From Pseudomonas entomophila (GTDB lineage Bacteria > Pseudomonadota > Gammaproteobacteria > Pseudomonadales > Pseudomonadaceae), in assembly GCF_013523165.1 (NCBI RefSeq), contig NZ_JAAMQI010000001.1:62001-126000 (forward strand): a DNA stretch of 64,000 bases, given 5' to 3'. The notes below the pieces were generated by a model, which was not told the origin of the DNA, made no database searches, and saw only the letters and a program-made list of their open reading frames with translations. A program made the translations under genes and the position numbers. Below are positions 18,921 through 28,102 of the stretch, piece after piece. Within the stretch, counting starts at the first letter, position 1; the number at the start of each line of letters is the position of its first letter.

Positions 18921-18956
18921 ACCCCGGTGCGATCCTGATCGCACCGGGGTTTTTTT
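18921..18956 (+). terminator. Rho-independent terminator of deaD
   Basis: A 13-bp perfect stem, ACCCCGGTGCGAT - CCTG - ATCGCACCGGGGT, runs into seven T residues 20 nt after the helicase stop. This is a textbook intrinsic terminator. Confidence 0.95.
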
Positions 18957-19029
18957 ATGGCGGGCGTTCAGGCAGGGCACGCTCGACCGCATACAGTCAG
19001 GGCACTAGCTGACAGGTGGATACAACCCT

Positions 19030-19172
19030 GTGTGGGAGCGGGCTTGCCCGCGATGCAGGCGGTGACGGATCGAGCGCTATCGCGGACAAGCCCGCTCACA
19101 AGCTGCGTGCGCAGCCATACCTGCACCGACGGCTGCAGAGGTCTGGGTGGGAGCTGGCTTGCCAGCGATAGG
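19030..19172. repeat. Three REP elements, two in inverted orientation
   Basis: TGTGGGAGCGGGCTTGCCCG with CGATGC (about 19031-19055), an inverted copy ATCGCGGACAAGCCCGCTCA (19079-19101) and a variant TGGGAGCTGGCTTGCCAGCG (about 19148-19167) with GATAGGG. The facing pair resembles the paired REP units of BIME elements. Confidence 0.8.
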
Positions 19173-19354
19173 GCCCTGTCAGGCGCCGCCTGCGTCGCGG
19201 GTAAGCGCACACATCAGCCCATGCGGTCGGGCATGGGCCGAATAGAAAAAGACAGTTGCTCCCACAGGGCCCGTGACAGCCAGTCTCACCGAGGCGCGGT
19301 CATGGGTGAGCGGCAGCTCGGCAGGCGGATGCTCATGGGTACGAAACCGCAGGC

Positions 19355-19381
19355 AAAAAAAGAGGCGACCGAAGTCGCCCC
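19355..19381 (-). terminator. Rho-independent terminator of htpX
   Basis: On the minus strand GGCGAC-TTCG-GTCGCC is followed by TC and seven T residues, a UUCG-tetraloop intrinsic terminator 20-45 nt after the htpX stop. Confidence 0.93.
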
Positions 19382-19399
19382 TGTAGGGTAACGCTGAAC

Positions 19400-20287
19400 T
19401 CAGCCGCGACGGCGCAGCGCTTCGATGCGCTCTTCGAGCGGGGGGTGGCTCATCAGCAAGCCGGCCAGGCCGTGCTTGAGGCCGCCATTGATGCCGAAGG
19501 CCTTGAGGGTGTCGGGCATCTGTGCGGGCAGGCCCTGCTCCGAACGCAGGCGTTGCAGGGCGCTGATCATGGCGCCGGTGCCGGCCAGGCGTGCACCGGC
19601 GTCGTCGGCGCGGTACTCGCGACGGCGCGAGAACCACATCACGATGATACTGGCGAGGATGCCCAGGACCAGTTCGGCGACGATGGTCGCCACGTAGTAG
19701 GCGATGCCCTGGCCTTCTTCGTTCTTGAAGATCACCTTGTCGACGAAGTTGCCGATGATCCGGGCGAAGAACATCACGAAGGTGTTGACCACCCCCTGCA
19801 CCAGCGCCAGCGTGACCATGTCGCCATTGGCGACGTGGCCGATCTCGTGCGCGAGCACCGCGCGCACTTCGTCGGGCGAGAAGCGTTCGAGCAGGCCCTG
19901 GCTGACTGCGACCAGCGCGTCGTTGCGGTTCCAGCCGGTGGCGAAGGCGTTGGCCTCGTAGGCCGGGAAGATACCGACCTCGGGCATCTTGATGCCCGCT
20001 TCGCGCGACAGCTCCTCGACGGTCTGCAGCAGCCACTGCTCATGACGCGTGCGGGGCTGGGTGATGATCTGGGTGCCGGTGCTCATCTTGGCCATCCACT
20101 TGGAGATGAGCAGCGAGATGATCGAGCCGGCAAAGCCGAACACGGCACAGAAGACCAGCAGTTGGCCAAGGTCGAGGTCGACCCCGTTGGCGGCCATGAA
20201 CCCGTCGAAGCCGAACAGGCTCAAGGTAATGCTTGCAACCAGCACCACCGCAAGGTTGGTGGCTACAAACAACAAGATGCGCATCAT
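19400..20287 (-). CDS. htpX: Membrane zinc protease HtpX
   Basis: A 295-residue M48 metalloprotease of the inner membrane that degrades misfolded membrane proteins alongside FtsH. Two N-terminal transmembrane helices (about 4-24 and 40-62), the zinc site HEIGH (147-151), two further hydrophobic segments (about 155-180 and 195-215), and the third ligand region [12 protein letters not shown]. Length equals the family norm. The start is the first of two adjacent ATGs (20287). It is in the same orientation as alaA but separated from it by 227 nt. Confidence 0.96.
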   Translation of the reverse strand: MMRILLFVATNLAVVLVASITLSLFGFDGFMAANGVDLDLGQLLVFCAVFGFAGSIISLLISKWMAKMSTGTQIITQPRTRHEQWLLQTVEELSREAGIKMPEVGIFPAYEANAFATGWNRNDALVAVSQGLLERFSPDEVRAVLAHEIGHVANGDMVTLALVQGVVNTFVMFFARIIGNFVDKVIFKNEEGQGIAYYVATIVAELVLGILASIIVMWFSRRREYRADDAGARLAGTGAMISALQRLRSEQGLPAQMPDTLKAFGINGGLKHGLAGLLMSHPPLEERIEALRRRG

Positions 20288-20475
20288 GGTTGTCACGTTC
20301 TCCTGACGGATGAAATGTTGCTCACTGCCGGGGTATATAAGGCGCAAGGCGTCCGGATTCAACCGGGGGACTATTTCAAACTGTGTAGGGCGGGGGCTGA
20401 CAGAGGTATCAGCACGTGTTGTAGGACGTGTCTGAGTTCAAGGCGGGGCGCGGCAATCGTGGCATCCGGTCTCGA

Positions 20476-20504
20476 GGGCCCACCCGCTCACGGGCGGAGG
20501 GCCC
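20476..20504. terminator. Hairpin downstream of alaA
   Basis: GGGCCC...CCCG-CTCA-CGGG...GGGCCC forms a stacked hairpin 11 nt after the alaA stop. There is no T-run on the alaA side, so termination efficiency is uncertain. Confidence 0.45.
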
Positions 20505-20514
20505 CGCATCGCTT

Positions 20515-21726
20515 TTATTGGCGGTAGGTGCGCAGGAACTGGCCGATCCGCCCGATGGCCTGCTCCAGGTCGTCCACGCGTGGCAGGGTCACCACGCGGA
20601 AATGGTCGGGCCATGGCCAGTTGAAGGCCGTGCCCTGAACCACCAGCAAGCGCTCGGACAGCAGCAGGTCGAGCACGAACTTCTCGTCGTTGAGGATCGG
20701 GCAGACCTTGGGGTCGATCCGTGGGAAGGCGTACAGCGCACCCATGGGCTTGACGCAGCTGACGCCCGGGATGTCGTTGAGCAGCTCCCAGGTGCGGTTG
20801 CGCTGTTCGAGCAGGCGGCCAGGCGGCAGCACTAGGTCGTTGATGCTCTGGTAGCCGCCGAGCGCCGTCTGGATCGCGTGCTGGGCCGGTACGTTGGCGC
20901 ACAGGCGCATGTTGGCCAGCATGTCGATGCCTTCGATGTAGCTCTGGGCGTGGTGCTTGGGCCCGGAAATGATCAGCCAGCCGGAACGGAAGCCCGCCAC
21001 CCGATAGGATTTCGACAGGCCGTTGAAGGTCAGGCAGAGCAGGTCCGGGGCCAGGGAGGCCGTGCTGATGTGCACGGCCTCGTCGTACAGGATCTTGTCG
21101 TAGATTTCGTCGGAGAACACCACCAGGTCGTGCTGGCGGGCCAGCTCGAGCATGCCCAGCAGCAGTTCGCGCGAGTAGACCGCGCCGGTCGGGTTGTTCG
21201 GGTTGATGATCACCAGGGCCTTGGTGTTCGGGGTGATCTTGGCCTTGATGTCGTCCAGGTCCGGGAACCAGTCGGCCTGCTCGTCGCACAGGTAGTGCAC
21301 CGGCTTGCCACCGGCCAGGCTCACGGCGGCGGTCCACAGGGGGTAGTCCGGCGCCGGGATCAGGACTTCGTCACCGTTGTTCAGCAGGGCCTGCATGGAC
21401 ATGACGATCAGCTCGGAGACGCCGTTGCCCAGGTAGATGTCCTCGATGCCGACGCCGTCGATGTCCTTCTGCTGGCAGTACTGCATCACCGCCTTGCGGG
21501 CGCTGAACAGGCCCTTGGAATCGCTGTAGCCCTGAGCCGTGGGCAGGTTGCGGATCACGTCCTGGAGGATCTCCTCGGGCGCCTCGAAGCCAAAGGGTGC
21601 CGGGTTGCCGATGTTCAGCTTGAGGATGCGGTGGCCTTCCTCTTCCAGGCGTTTGGCGTGCTTGAGCACCGGGCCGCGAATGTCGTAGCAGACATTGGCG
21701 AGCTTGTTCGATTTGCTGAACTGCAT
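20515..21726 (-). CDS. alaA: Glutamate-pyruvate (alanine) aminotransferase AlaA
   Basis: A 403-residue PLP-dependent class I aminotransferase that moves the amino group of glutamate to pyruvate to make alanine. It is strikingly similar to E. coli AlaA (YfbQ) along its whole length, for example KLANVCYDIRGPVLK, LKLNIGNPAPFGF, NPNNPTGAVYS, DEIYDKILYD and QGTAFNWPWPDHFR. The PLP lysine lies in FNGLSKSYRVAGFRSG. The start MQFSKSNKLANVCY at 21726 matches the family. It is divergent from msrB with 167 nt between starts. Confidence 0.94.
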   Translation of the reverse strand: MQFSKSNKLANVCYDIRGPVLKHAKRLEEEGHRILKLNIGNPAPFGFEAPEEILQDVIRNLPTAQGYSDSKGLFSARKAVMQYCQQKDIDGVGIEDIYLGNGVSELIVMSMQALLNNGDEVLIPAPDYPLWTAAVSLAGGKPVHYLCDEQADWFPDLDDIKAKITPNTKALVIINPNNPTGAVYSRELLLGMLELARQHDLVVFSDEIYDKILYDEAVHISTASLAPDLLCLTFNGLSKSYRVAGFRSGWLIISGPKHHAQSYIEGIDMLANMRLCANVPAQHAIQTALGGYQSINDLVLPPGRLLEQRNRTWELLNDIPGVSCVKPMGALYAFPRIDPKVCPILNDEKFVLDLLLSERLLVVQGTAFNWPWPDHFRVVTLPRVDDLEQAIGRIGQFLRTYRQ

Positions 21727-21893
21727 GTTGGAATCCCGAGTGGAGAGGTCGCAGCGGCCCGCCGACGAATAGACCGAAAAAAGGCGGAGCGTGTGTGACT
21801 GGCTGATGTCAGACACAGAGCGCACTAATATACGTGCCCCCCGCGCCAGCGAAAAGACGGCGCGACGCAAATTCAAGCCTGCCGAGGTGCTGT

Positions 21894-22289
21894 ATGCAGA
21901 AGATCGAAAAGACATTGGAAGAGTGGCGCGCGATGCTCGACCCCGCGCAGTACGAGGTCTGCCGCCTGAAGGGGACCGAGCGGCCCTTCACCGGCAAGTA
22001 CAACGACGAAAAGCGTGCGGGCACCTACCAGTGCATCTGCTGCGGCGCGCCACTGTTCGACGCCTCGACCAAGTTCGACTCCGGCTGTGGCTGGCCGAGC
22101 TTCTACGCGCCGATCGGCCAGGAAGCCATGATCGAGATGCGCGACATCTCCCACGGCATGATCCGTACCGAGGTCACCTGCGCACGCTGCGACGCCCACC
22201 TGGGCCACGTGTTCCCGGACGGCCCGCCACCGACCGGCCTGCGCTATTGCATCAACTCGGTCTGCCTGGAGTTCAAGCCTCGTGACTGA
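21894..22289 (+). CDS. msrB: Peptide-methionine (R)-S-oxide reductase MsrB
   Basis: A 131-residue enzyme that reduces the R form of methionine sulfoxide in proteins. Two zinc-binding CxxC pairs are visible (Cys 47/50 in QCICC and the pair in [13 protein letters not shown]), the catalytic Cys 124 in [10 protein letters not shown], and the substrate motif [10 protein letters not shown]. The start [11 protein letters not shown] at 21894 is the family start; longer N-termini would be Arg-rich and atypical. It overlaps the glutathione peroxidase gene by 8 nt, so both are translated from one mRNA. Confidence 0.95.
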   Translation: MQKIEKTLEEWRAMLDPAQYEVCRLKGTERPFTGKYNDEKRAGTYQCICCGAPLFDASTKFDSGCGWPSFYAPIGQEAMIEMRDISHGMIRTEVTCARCDAHLGHVFPDGPPPTGLRYCINSVCLEFKPRD

Positions 22290-22821
22290 ACGCAGACTGG
22301 GGGTGCGTGACGAACTGCTGGGCATCGCCTGCATGACCTTGAACGGTGAGCAGAAGTGCCTGGCCGACTTTGCGGCCAAGGCCGTGCTGGTGGTAAACAC
22401 CGCCAGCCAGTGTGGCTTCACGCCGCAGTACGAAGGGCTCGAGGCGCTATGGCAGAGCTATCAGGCACGTGGGCTGGTGATCGCCGGCTTCCCGTGCAAC
22501 CAGTTCGGCCAGCAGGAGCCCGGCGACTCGCGCTCGATCGCGCAGTTTTGCCAGCGCACCTTCGGCGTGAGCTTCCCGATGTTCCGCAAGGTCGAGGTCA
22601 ACGGGCCGCGCGCGCATCCGCTGTTCGTTGCCCTCAAGCGCCGTGCACCCGGCCTGATGGGCACCGAGTCGATCAAGTGGAACTTCACCAAGTTCCTGCT
22701 CGACCCGGCGACGGGGCAGGTGACGCGCTTCGGGCCGTTGACCAAGCCCAAGGCGCTGGAGGCGGCGATCGAGGCGGTGCTCACCGGGCAGGTGGCACCA
22801 GCCAACGCTCGATCAGCGTGA
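22282..22821 (+). CDS. Glutathione peroxidase family protein (BtuE-like)
   Basis: A 179-residue thiol peroxidase of the GPx family with the peroxidatic Cys 44 in [12 protein letters not shown], the Gln motif in [12 protein letters not shown] and the Trp in [11 protein letters not shown]. Bacterial members with Cys instead of selenocysteine reduce hydroperoxides, often with thioredoxin as donor. The GTG start at 22282 overlaps the msrB end (8 nt); a later ATG at 22333 would cut into the conserved domain less well. Its last 41 nt overlap the 3' end of the kinase on the other strand. Confidence 0.92.
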   Translation: MTERRLGVRDELLGIACMTLNGEQKCLADFAAKAVLVVNTASQCGFTPQYEGLEALWQSYQARGLVIAGFPCNQFGQQEPGDSRSIAQFCQRTFGVSFPMFRKVEVNGPRAHPLFVALKRRAPGLMGTESIKWNFTKFLLDPATGQVTRFGPLTKPKALEAAIEAVLTGQVAPANARSA

Positions 22822-25099
22822 GCAGGTTCTCGCGCCGGAACGGCTTGGCCAGGTAGTCGTTCATGCCGGCGGCCAGGCAGCGGTCACGCTCGTCCGGCAT
22901 GGCGTTGGCGGTCAGCGCGATGATCGGCAGGTCCGCCCAGCGGGGTATCTGGCGGATCCGGCGGCTGGCTTCGTAACCGTCCATCACGGGCATGTTGCAG
23001 TCCATCAGCACCATGTCGAACCGCTGCTGTTCGAGCAGTTGCAAGGCTTCGGCGCCATGGGTGGCCACCTGGACCCGGCAACCCAGGCGCGTCAGCATGC
23101 CCTGCGCGACCATCTGATTGACCGGGTTGTCCTCGACCAGCAGGATGCTCGCGCAAGGGCCCTCGGCACTGGGGGTCTGGCCTGGCAAGGCGTGGCCGGC
23201 CTCGCTTCCGGGCAATGCACGGCGCAACGTCTGGTACAGGGTCGAACGCCCGACCGGGCGCGCCAATTGCTGCAGCGGCGCGAGACGAGCGCGCTGAGGG
23301 CCGCGCAGGAACTCGCCGTACGCGGTGATCAGCAGGATCGGCGCCGCGAACCTCGGACGCAGCGTCTCGAGCAGGGCGCGGTCGTTGAGGATCAGCACGT
23401 CTGCCGACGGCGGCACCCTGTCGTCGAAACGATCGCTCCGGGCATAGTCCAGGCCCCAGGCGGGCAAGGTCGCCGCCAACCACTCGGCCAGCCCGCTGCT
23501 GGGGTCGCACACGGCGACCACGCGACCCTTCAGGCGCCCCGGCACCACTGCTTCGGTCTGTACCGGCAAGGGCAGTTCGATGCTGAAGCGGCTGCCAAAG
23601 CCTGTACGCGACTCGATGTGCAGGTGGCCCTGCATCGCGCTGCACAGGTTGCGCGCCAGGGTCAGGCCCAGGCCGGTGCCGCCATACTGCCGCGTGATGC
23701 CATCGCCTGCTTGCACGAACGGCAGGAAGATCCGTTCCTGGGCCTGCTCGGGGATGCCGATGCCGGTGTCGCACACCTCGAGCCGCACGCGCCCGTCCTC
23801 ATGACTCAAGCGCACGTCGACCCGCCCGAACCGGGTGAACTTGAGCGCATTGGCCAGCAGGTTGCTGACGATCTGCCGCACGCGGGTGGGGTCGCCCAAT
23901 ACGGCGCTGGGGAAGTCCGGCGTCACCAGGCAGGTGAGTTCCACGCTGGCAGCGGCATTCTGCGACAGCAGGCTGGCGGTGTCTTCGACCAGCGTGCCCA
24001 TGTCGAAAGGAATGCATTCGAGCGTGAGCTGGCCGGCATCGAACTTCGACAGGTCGAGGATATCGTTGAGCAACTCCACCAGCACTTTGCCCGACTCGTG
24101 GGCGATGGACAGCTGCTGGCGCTGCTCGCCTGGGTCGGGGCTGTCCAGCGCCAGCGCGATCATGCCGAGCATGCCATTGAGGGGCGTGCGGATCTCATGA
24201 CTCATGTTGGCCAGGAACGCCGCACGGGCCTGCGCCATGTCCAGAGCCTGGCCACGCGCCTGTTCCAGTTCCAGGTTGGACTGGCTCAGGCGGGCATTGC
24301 TGGCTTCCAGTGCCTGGGTACGGGCCGAAACGATGTGTTCGAGTTCGCCCAGGTAGTCGGTCAAGCGGTTCTCGGCCGCACGCCGCTGCTGAATCTCGGT
24401 GGCCATGCTGACGAACTGGCGGTTGGCGACCTTGACCAGCACGCCGATCTCGTCGGTCTCGTGGCCGGGCGGGTAGGTCAGCTTGGCCTGGTCAGGCTGG
24501 CGCAGGTCGGCCCGGCTCAGGGCATTGATGACTCGCACCAGCGGCTGGGTGAGCATGGTGTAGAACAGCGCCAGCAGGATCACGGTCAGCACCAGGCTGC
24601 GCGCGAAGCCATTGACCAGCGTGACGCCGGCGCGGTTCAGGAAGCGGCTGCCGAAGGCGAACGTGTCCACATCCAGGCGCAACGTACCCAGGTGGTCGCC
24701 GGGCATGTGCGTCAGGTACAGCGGGTCGGCGAACTGACGGTAGGCGCCGAACAGAAAGTCGCTGATCGGTCGATAGGGGCTTTGCAGGCGATCGCGCTGC
24801 TCGTCGGCCAGCACCGTGTCGGTGTTGTCGATCAGGCGTGCGCGCAACACGGCGGGGGAGCGCAGCAGCCCTGCCGCCAGCTCATGGGCCAGCTCGGTGT
24901 CGATGTTGTAGGCGATGCGCGAGGCCGGGTTGTGGCTGATTTGCAGCAGCGCGTCTATTTCACGGTTGATGGAGGCGTCTTCGCTGGCATAATCGATGCC
25001 GATCTGGATGAGACTGAGCAAGGTTCCGAGAACGAAGCCGGCAAGGACCGTCAGACGGGCCTGCTTGTAGGACAGACGATGGGTGAACTTGATATCCAT
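22781..25099 (-). CDS. Hybrid sensor histidine kinase / response regulator
   Basis: A 772-residue membrane sensor. Domains: transmembrane helix 1 (about 16-34), periplasmic sensor region (about 36-165), transmembrane helix 2 (about 168-186), HAMP (188-240), coiled coil (240-290), HisKA with His 301 in FLANMSHEIRTPLNGM, HATPase (NLLANALKF, DTGIGIPEQAQERIF, GGTGLGLTLA), a degenerate middle region (about 540-640), and a receiver with Asp 700 in VLMDCNMPVMDGYEA. There is no C-terminal Hpt domain. The start MDIKFTHRLSYKQ at 25099 is chosen for the membrane anchor. The signal is unknown; its neighbours are redox-repair genes. Confidence 0.92.
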   Translation of the reverse strand: MDIKFTHRLSYKQARLTVLAGFVLGTLLSLIQIGIDYASEDASINREIDALLQISHNPASRIAYNIDTELAHELAAGLLRSPAVLRARLIDNTDTVLADEQRDRLQSPYRPISDFLFGAYRQFADPLYLTHMPGDHLGTLRLDVDTFAFGSRFLNRAGVTLVNGFARSLVLTVILLALFYTMLTQPLVRVINALSRADLRQPDQAKLTYPPGHETDEIGVLVKVANRQFVSMATEIQQRRAAENRLTDYLGELEHIVSARTQALEASNARLSQSNLELEQARGQALDMAQARAAFLANMSHEIRTPLNGMLGMIALALDSPDPGEQRQQLSIAHESGKVLVELLNDILDLSKFDAGQLTLECIPFDMGTLVEDTASLLSQNAAASVELTCLVTPDFPSAVLGDPTRVRQIVSNLLANALKFTRFGRVDVRLSHEDGRVRLEVCDTGIGIPEQAQERIFLPFVQAGDGITRQYGGTGLGLTLARNLCSAMQGHLHIESRTGFGSRFSIELPLPVQTEAVVPGRLKGRVVAVCDPSSGLAEWLAATLPAWGLDYARSDRFDDRVPPSADVLILNDRALLETLRPRFAAPILLITAYGEFLRGPQRARLAPLQQLARPVGRSTLYQTLRRALPGSEAGHALPGQTPSAEGPCASILLVEDNPVNQMVAQGMLTRLGCRVQVATHGAEALQLLEQQRFDMVLMDCNMPVMDGYEASRRIRQIPRWADLPIIALTANAMPDERDRCLAAGMNDYLAKPFRRENLLTLIERWLVPPAR

Positions 25100-25203
25100 G
25101 GGTTCCCGAACCAGTTGTACGTTCCTTGCGCTGCGCAAGCATAGCCGACTCGGCGTGTTTCGAGCCGTCCATCCCCGCCGTTGATCTGACATGAGGAGTG
25201 GTC

Positions 25204-26094
25204 ATGGACCCCCGCTTGAGTGCTTTTCTGGAGCGTGCCGAAACGGTACTGGCGCGCCTCGAACCCCTGCTGCCCGCGCCGCGTCCCAGCATCGACTGGC
25301 ATCACTGCCTGGCCGCACGCTGGCAGCGCGATGCGCGCAGCGGCTACCTGCTGCCCCTGGAGGTCAGCCTGGACATCCGCCTGAGCGACCTGATCGGGGT
25401 CGACAAGCAACGTGAACAGCTGGGCCGCAATACCCACCAGTTCATCGAAGGCCTGCCGGCCAACCATGCGCTGCTCTGGGGCTCGCGCGGTACGGGCAAG
25501 TCCTCGCTGGTGCGCGCCTTGCTGGCCGAGCACGCCGGCGCCGGGCTGCGCCTGATCGAGATCGAGCGCGACCACCTGGCCGACCTGCCACGGGTGGTCG
25601 AACAGCTGCAGCAGCTTCCCCAGCGTTTCATCCTGTTCTGCGACGACCTCTCGTTCGAAGCGGGCGAGGGCGATTACCGGGTGCTCAAGAGCGTGCTCGA
25701 CGGTTCGCTGGAGCAGGCCCCCGACAATGTGCTGCTGTACGCCACCTCGAACCGTCGCCACCTGGTGCCCGAGAAGCAGAGTGACAACGAGCACTGGAAG
25801 ATGATCGACGGCGAACTGCACCCCAACGAGGCGGTGGAAGACAAGATCGCCCTGTCGGACCGGTTTGGCCTGTGGCTCTCCTTCTACCCCTTCAGCCAGG
25901 CCCACTACCTGGACGTGGTCGAGCACTGGATCGACCAGCTGGCCCGAGCGGCCGGCCTGACCTGGCAGCGCGACGAAGCGCTGGAAACCGAGGCCGTGCG
26001 CTGGGCGACCGGTCGCGGCAACCGTAATGGCCGCTGTGCCTACCAGTTCGCCCGCTACTGGGTCGGGCTGCACTTGCTGGAGCAACACCCATGA
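25204..26094 (+). CDS. DUF815 family AAA-type ATPase
   Basis: A 296-residue P-loop ATPase of the DUF815 family with Walker A GSRGTGKSS (93-101), a Walker B-like ILFCDDLSFE and a sensor-like YATSNRRHLVPE. The family is widespread and of unknown function. The ATG at 25204 has AGGAG five bases upstream and is preferred to an in-frame GTG at 25198. It overlaps the next gene, a methionine sulfoxide reductase, by 4 nt (ATGA), so they are very likely translated together. Confidence 0.88.
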   Translation: MDPRLSAFLERAETVLARLEPLLPAPRPSIDWHHCLAARWQRDARSGYLLPLEVSLDIRLSDLIGVDKQREQLGRNTHQFIEGLPANHALLWGSRGTGKSSLVRALLAEHAGAGLRLIEIERDHLADLPRVVEQLQQLPQRFILFCDDLSFEAGEGDYRVLKSVLDGSLEQAPDNVLLYATSNRRHLVPEKQSDNEHWKMIDGELHPNEAVEDKIALSDRFGLWLSFYPFSQAHYLDVVEHWIDQLARAAGLTWQRDEALETEAVRWATGRGNRNGRCAYQFARYWVGLHLLEQHP

Positions 26095-26573
26095 TCGATC
26101 TCGATGCCAGTGGCAAAGGCCTGGACGGCTACGACCTGCTGGTCGCGCAGGTGCGCGCCCTGTTCGCCGACGAACGCGACTTCATCGCCAATGCCGCCCA
26201 GCTGTCGGCGTTTCTCTACCATCAGGTGGATGATCTCAATTGGGCCGGCTTCTACCTGGTGCGTGACGAGCAGCTGGTGCTCGGCCCGTTCCAGGGGCAG
26301 GTCGCCTGTGTGCGCATCCCGTTCGGCAAAGGGGTCTGCGGCGCGGCGGCCGCCACGCAGCAGACCCAGCGCGTCGAAGACGTCCATGCCTTCCCGGGGC
26401 ACATCGCCTGCGACAGCGCCTCCAACAGCGAACTGGTGATCCCGTTGGTCAAGGACGGTCGCCTGATCGGCGTGCTGGACCTGGACAGCCCACGCCTGGC
26501 GCGTTTTGGCGTCGAGGACCAGCACGGCCTGGAGCGGTTGGCCGCGGCGTTTCTCGAGCTGACCGACTGCTGA
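26091..26573 (+). CDS. msrC: Free methionine-(R)-sulfoxide reductase (GAF domain)
   Basis: A 160-residue GAF-fold enzyme of the YebR/fRMsr family that reduces free L-methionine-(R)-sulfoxide. The three family cysteines are visible: Cys 73 (VACVRIPFG), Cys 83 (GKGVCGAAA) and Cys 107 (HIACDSASNSE), plus the family motif VDDLNWAGFYL. It sits in the same neighbourhood as msrB and the GPx gene, though on a separate transcript, and is coupled by a 4-nt overlap to the DUF815 ATPase. Confidence 0.92.
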   Translation: MIDLDASGKGLDGYDLLVAQVRALFADERDFIANAAQLSAFLYHQVDDLNWAGFYLVRDEQLVLGPFQGQVACVRIPFGKGVCGAAAATQQTQRVEDVHAFPGHIACDSASNSELVIPLVKDGRLIGVLDLDSPRLARFGVEDQHGLERLAAAFLELTDC

Positions 26574-26647
26574 GTGCCCGTCGGGTCCTGGCAGGGGCAG
26601 GGTGACGCCTGGCCCCTGTCAGGCATGAGGTGCCTGCGCTCTTGCGC

Positions 26648-28102
26648 TCAATGCCGCCAGAACGCAGGCATGCACAGCACCAGCACGGTGATGATCTCCA
26701 GACGTCCGAGCAGCATCCCGCCGGCCAGGATCCACTTGGCCGCATCTGGCAGGGTCGAGAAGTTGCCCGCCGGGCCAATGACTTCGCCCAACCCCGGCCC
26801 GACCCCTGACACGGTGCTCGCCGCACCCGTCAGCGCCGTCATCCAGTCCAGGCCCAGCAACGACAGCGACAGCGCGATCAGGCAGATGGTGATGGCGAAG
26901 AAGAACGAGAACGTCAGGATCGAGCGCACGATTTCTTCGTCGAGCCGATGACCGTTGTACTTCTGCTTGATCACGGCGCGCGGGTGGATCAACTGGTTGA
27001 GGTTGGCCTTGAGCAGGATGTAGGCCACCTGGAAGCGGAAGATCTTGATCCCGCCGGCGGTGGAGCCGGAGCAGCCGCCGATGAAGCCCAGGTAGAAGAA
27101 GAACATCAGCGAGAAGTTGCCCCACAGGCTGTAGTCGCCCAGGGCGAAGCCCGTGGTGGTGACCACCGAGGTGACGTTCAGCGCCACGTGGCGAAAGGCG
27201 TCCGTCCAAGGCAGGTCGGTGGTCAGCCAGTACCAGGTGCCCAGCACGATCCAGGTGGCGACCAGCAGCACCAGCAGGCCCTGCACCTGCTGGTCGCGGA
27301 CCAGCGCGCCACGATTGCCGCGCAGGGCGGCCACGTACAAGGTGAAGGGCAGGCTGCCCAGGATCATCACCACCACCGCGACCCAGTGCACCGCCGGGAT
27401 GTCCCATTTGGCCAGGGACAGGTCGGAGGTGGAGAAGCCCCCGGTGGAGATGGCCGACATGGCATGATTGATGGCATCGAACAGGCTCATGCCCGCCCAC
27501 CAGAACGCCAGGCTGCCGAGCACGGTAATACCCACGTAGACCAGCACGATGGACTTGGCGACCATGTGCGAGCGCGGCATGACCTTCTCGGAGCGGTCGG
27601 ACGACTCGGTCTGGAACAGGCGCATGCCCCCGATGCGCAGCAGGGGCAGGATCGCCACGGCCATGGCGATGAAGCCGATGCCGCCGAGCCAGTGCAGCAT
27701 CGATCGCCACATCAGGATCCCCGGTGACATGTCGTCCAGCCCGCTGAGGACGGTGGAGCCGGTGGCCGTGATCCCCGACATGCTTTCGAAGAAGGCGTTG
27801 GTGTAGCTGATGTGCTGGGTGAAGAGGAACGGCAGTGCGGCGAACACGCACACCACCACCCAGCTGCAGACCGTGAGCAGGTACATGTCCCGAGGCCGCA
27901 GGTGCACCTGCTCCGGCCGACCTTGCGCGAGCATCGCCAGGCCGGCTGCGAGGGTGATCAGGCTGGCCCAGCCGAAGGACGGCAGGTCGTCGGTACGGTC
28001 GAAGATCAGCAGGGTGGCCATGGGCACGAGCATGCTCACGGCCAGGGTCACCAGGAAGATGCCGATGATGAACGCGATGATCCGGAGGGTCGGCAACGCC
28101 AT
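26648..28102 (-). CDS. trkH: Trk-type K+ uptake channel subunit TrkH
   Basis: A 484-residue inner-membrane K+ transporter subunit, the length of E. coli TrkH (483). Four pore-loop repeats are visible with their glycines: ITATGSTVL, ISTGGFSTSD, VTTTGFALGD and STVSGVGPGLG, and many transmembrane helices. It works with the NAD-binding regulator TrkA, which is not in this window. The start MALPTLRIIAF at 28102 is chosen; the upstream extension reads through repeat DNA. It converges with msrC. Confidence 0.94.
   Translation of the reverse strand: MALPTLRIIAFIIGIFLVTLAVSMLVPMATLLIFDRTDDLPSFGWASLITLAAGLAMLAQGRPEQVHLRPRDMYLLTVCSWVVVCVFAALPFLFTQHISYTNAFFESMSGITATGSTVLSGLDDMSPGILMWRSMLHWLGGIGFIAMAVAILPLLRIGGMRLFQTESSDRSEKVMPRSHMVAKSIVLVYVGITVLGSLAFWWAGMSLFDAINHAMSAISTGGFSTSDLSLAKWDIPAVHWVAVVVMILGSLPFTLYVAALRGNRGALVRDQQVQGLLVLLVATWIVLGTWYWLTTDLPWTDAFRHVALNVTSVVTTTGFALGDYSLWGNFSLMFFFYLGFIGGCSGSTAGGIKIFRFQVAYILLKANLNQLIHPRAVIKQKYNGHRLDEEIVRSILTFSFFFAITICLIALSLSLLGLDWMTALTGAASTVSGVGPGLGEVIGPAGNFSTLPDAAKWILAGGMLLGRLEIITVLVLCMPAFWRH

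Larger units (their letters stand above)
18957..19399. other. Non-coding gap with REP elements between deaD and htpX
   Basis: No gene is supported here. The gap holds REP copies (listed separately) and the htpX terminator at its right end. Short open frames in it have no ribosome-binding site and cross the repeats. Confidence 0.6.

Noticed and set aside
23039..25144. A 701-codon open frame on the plus strand opposite the hybrid kinase
   Set aside because: The minus-strand frame has complete HisKA, ATPase and receiver motifs; the antisense product has no domain and is rich in Gln and Arg.
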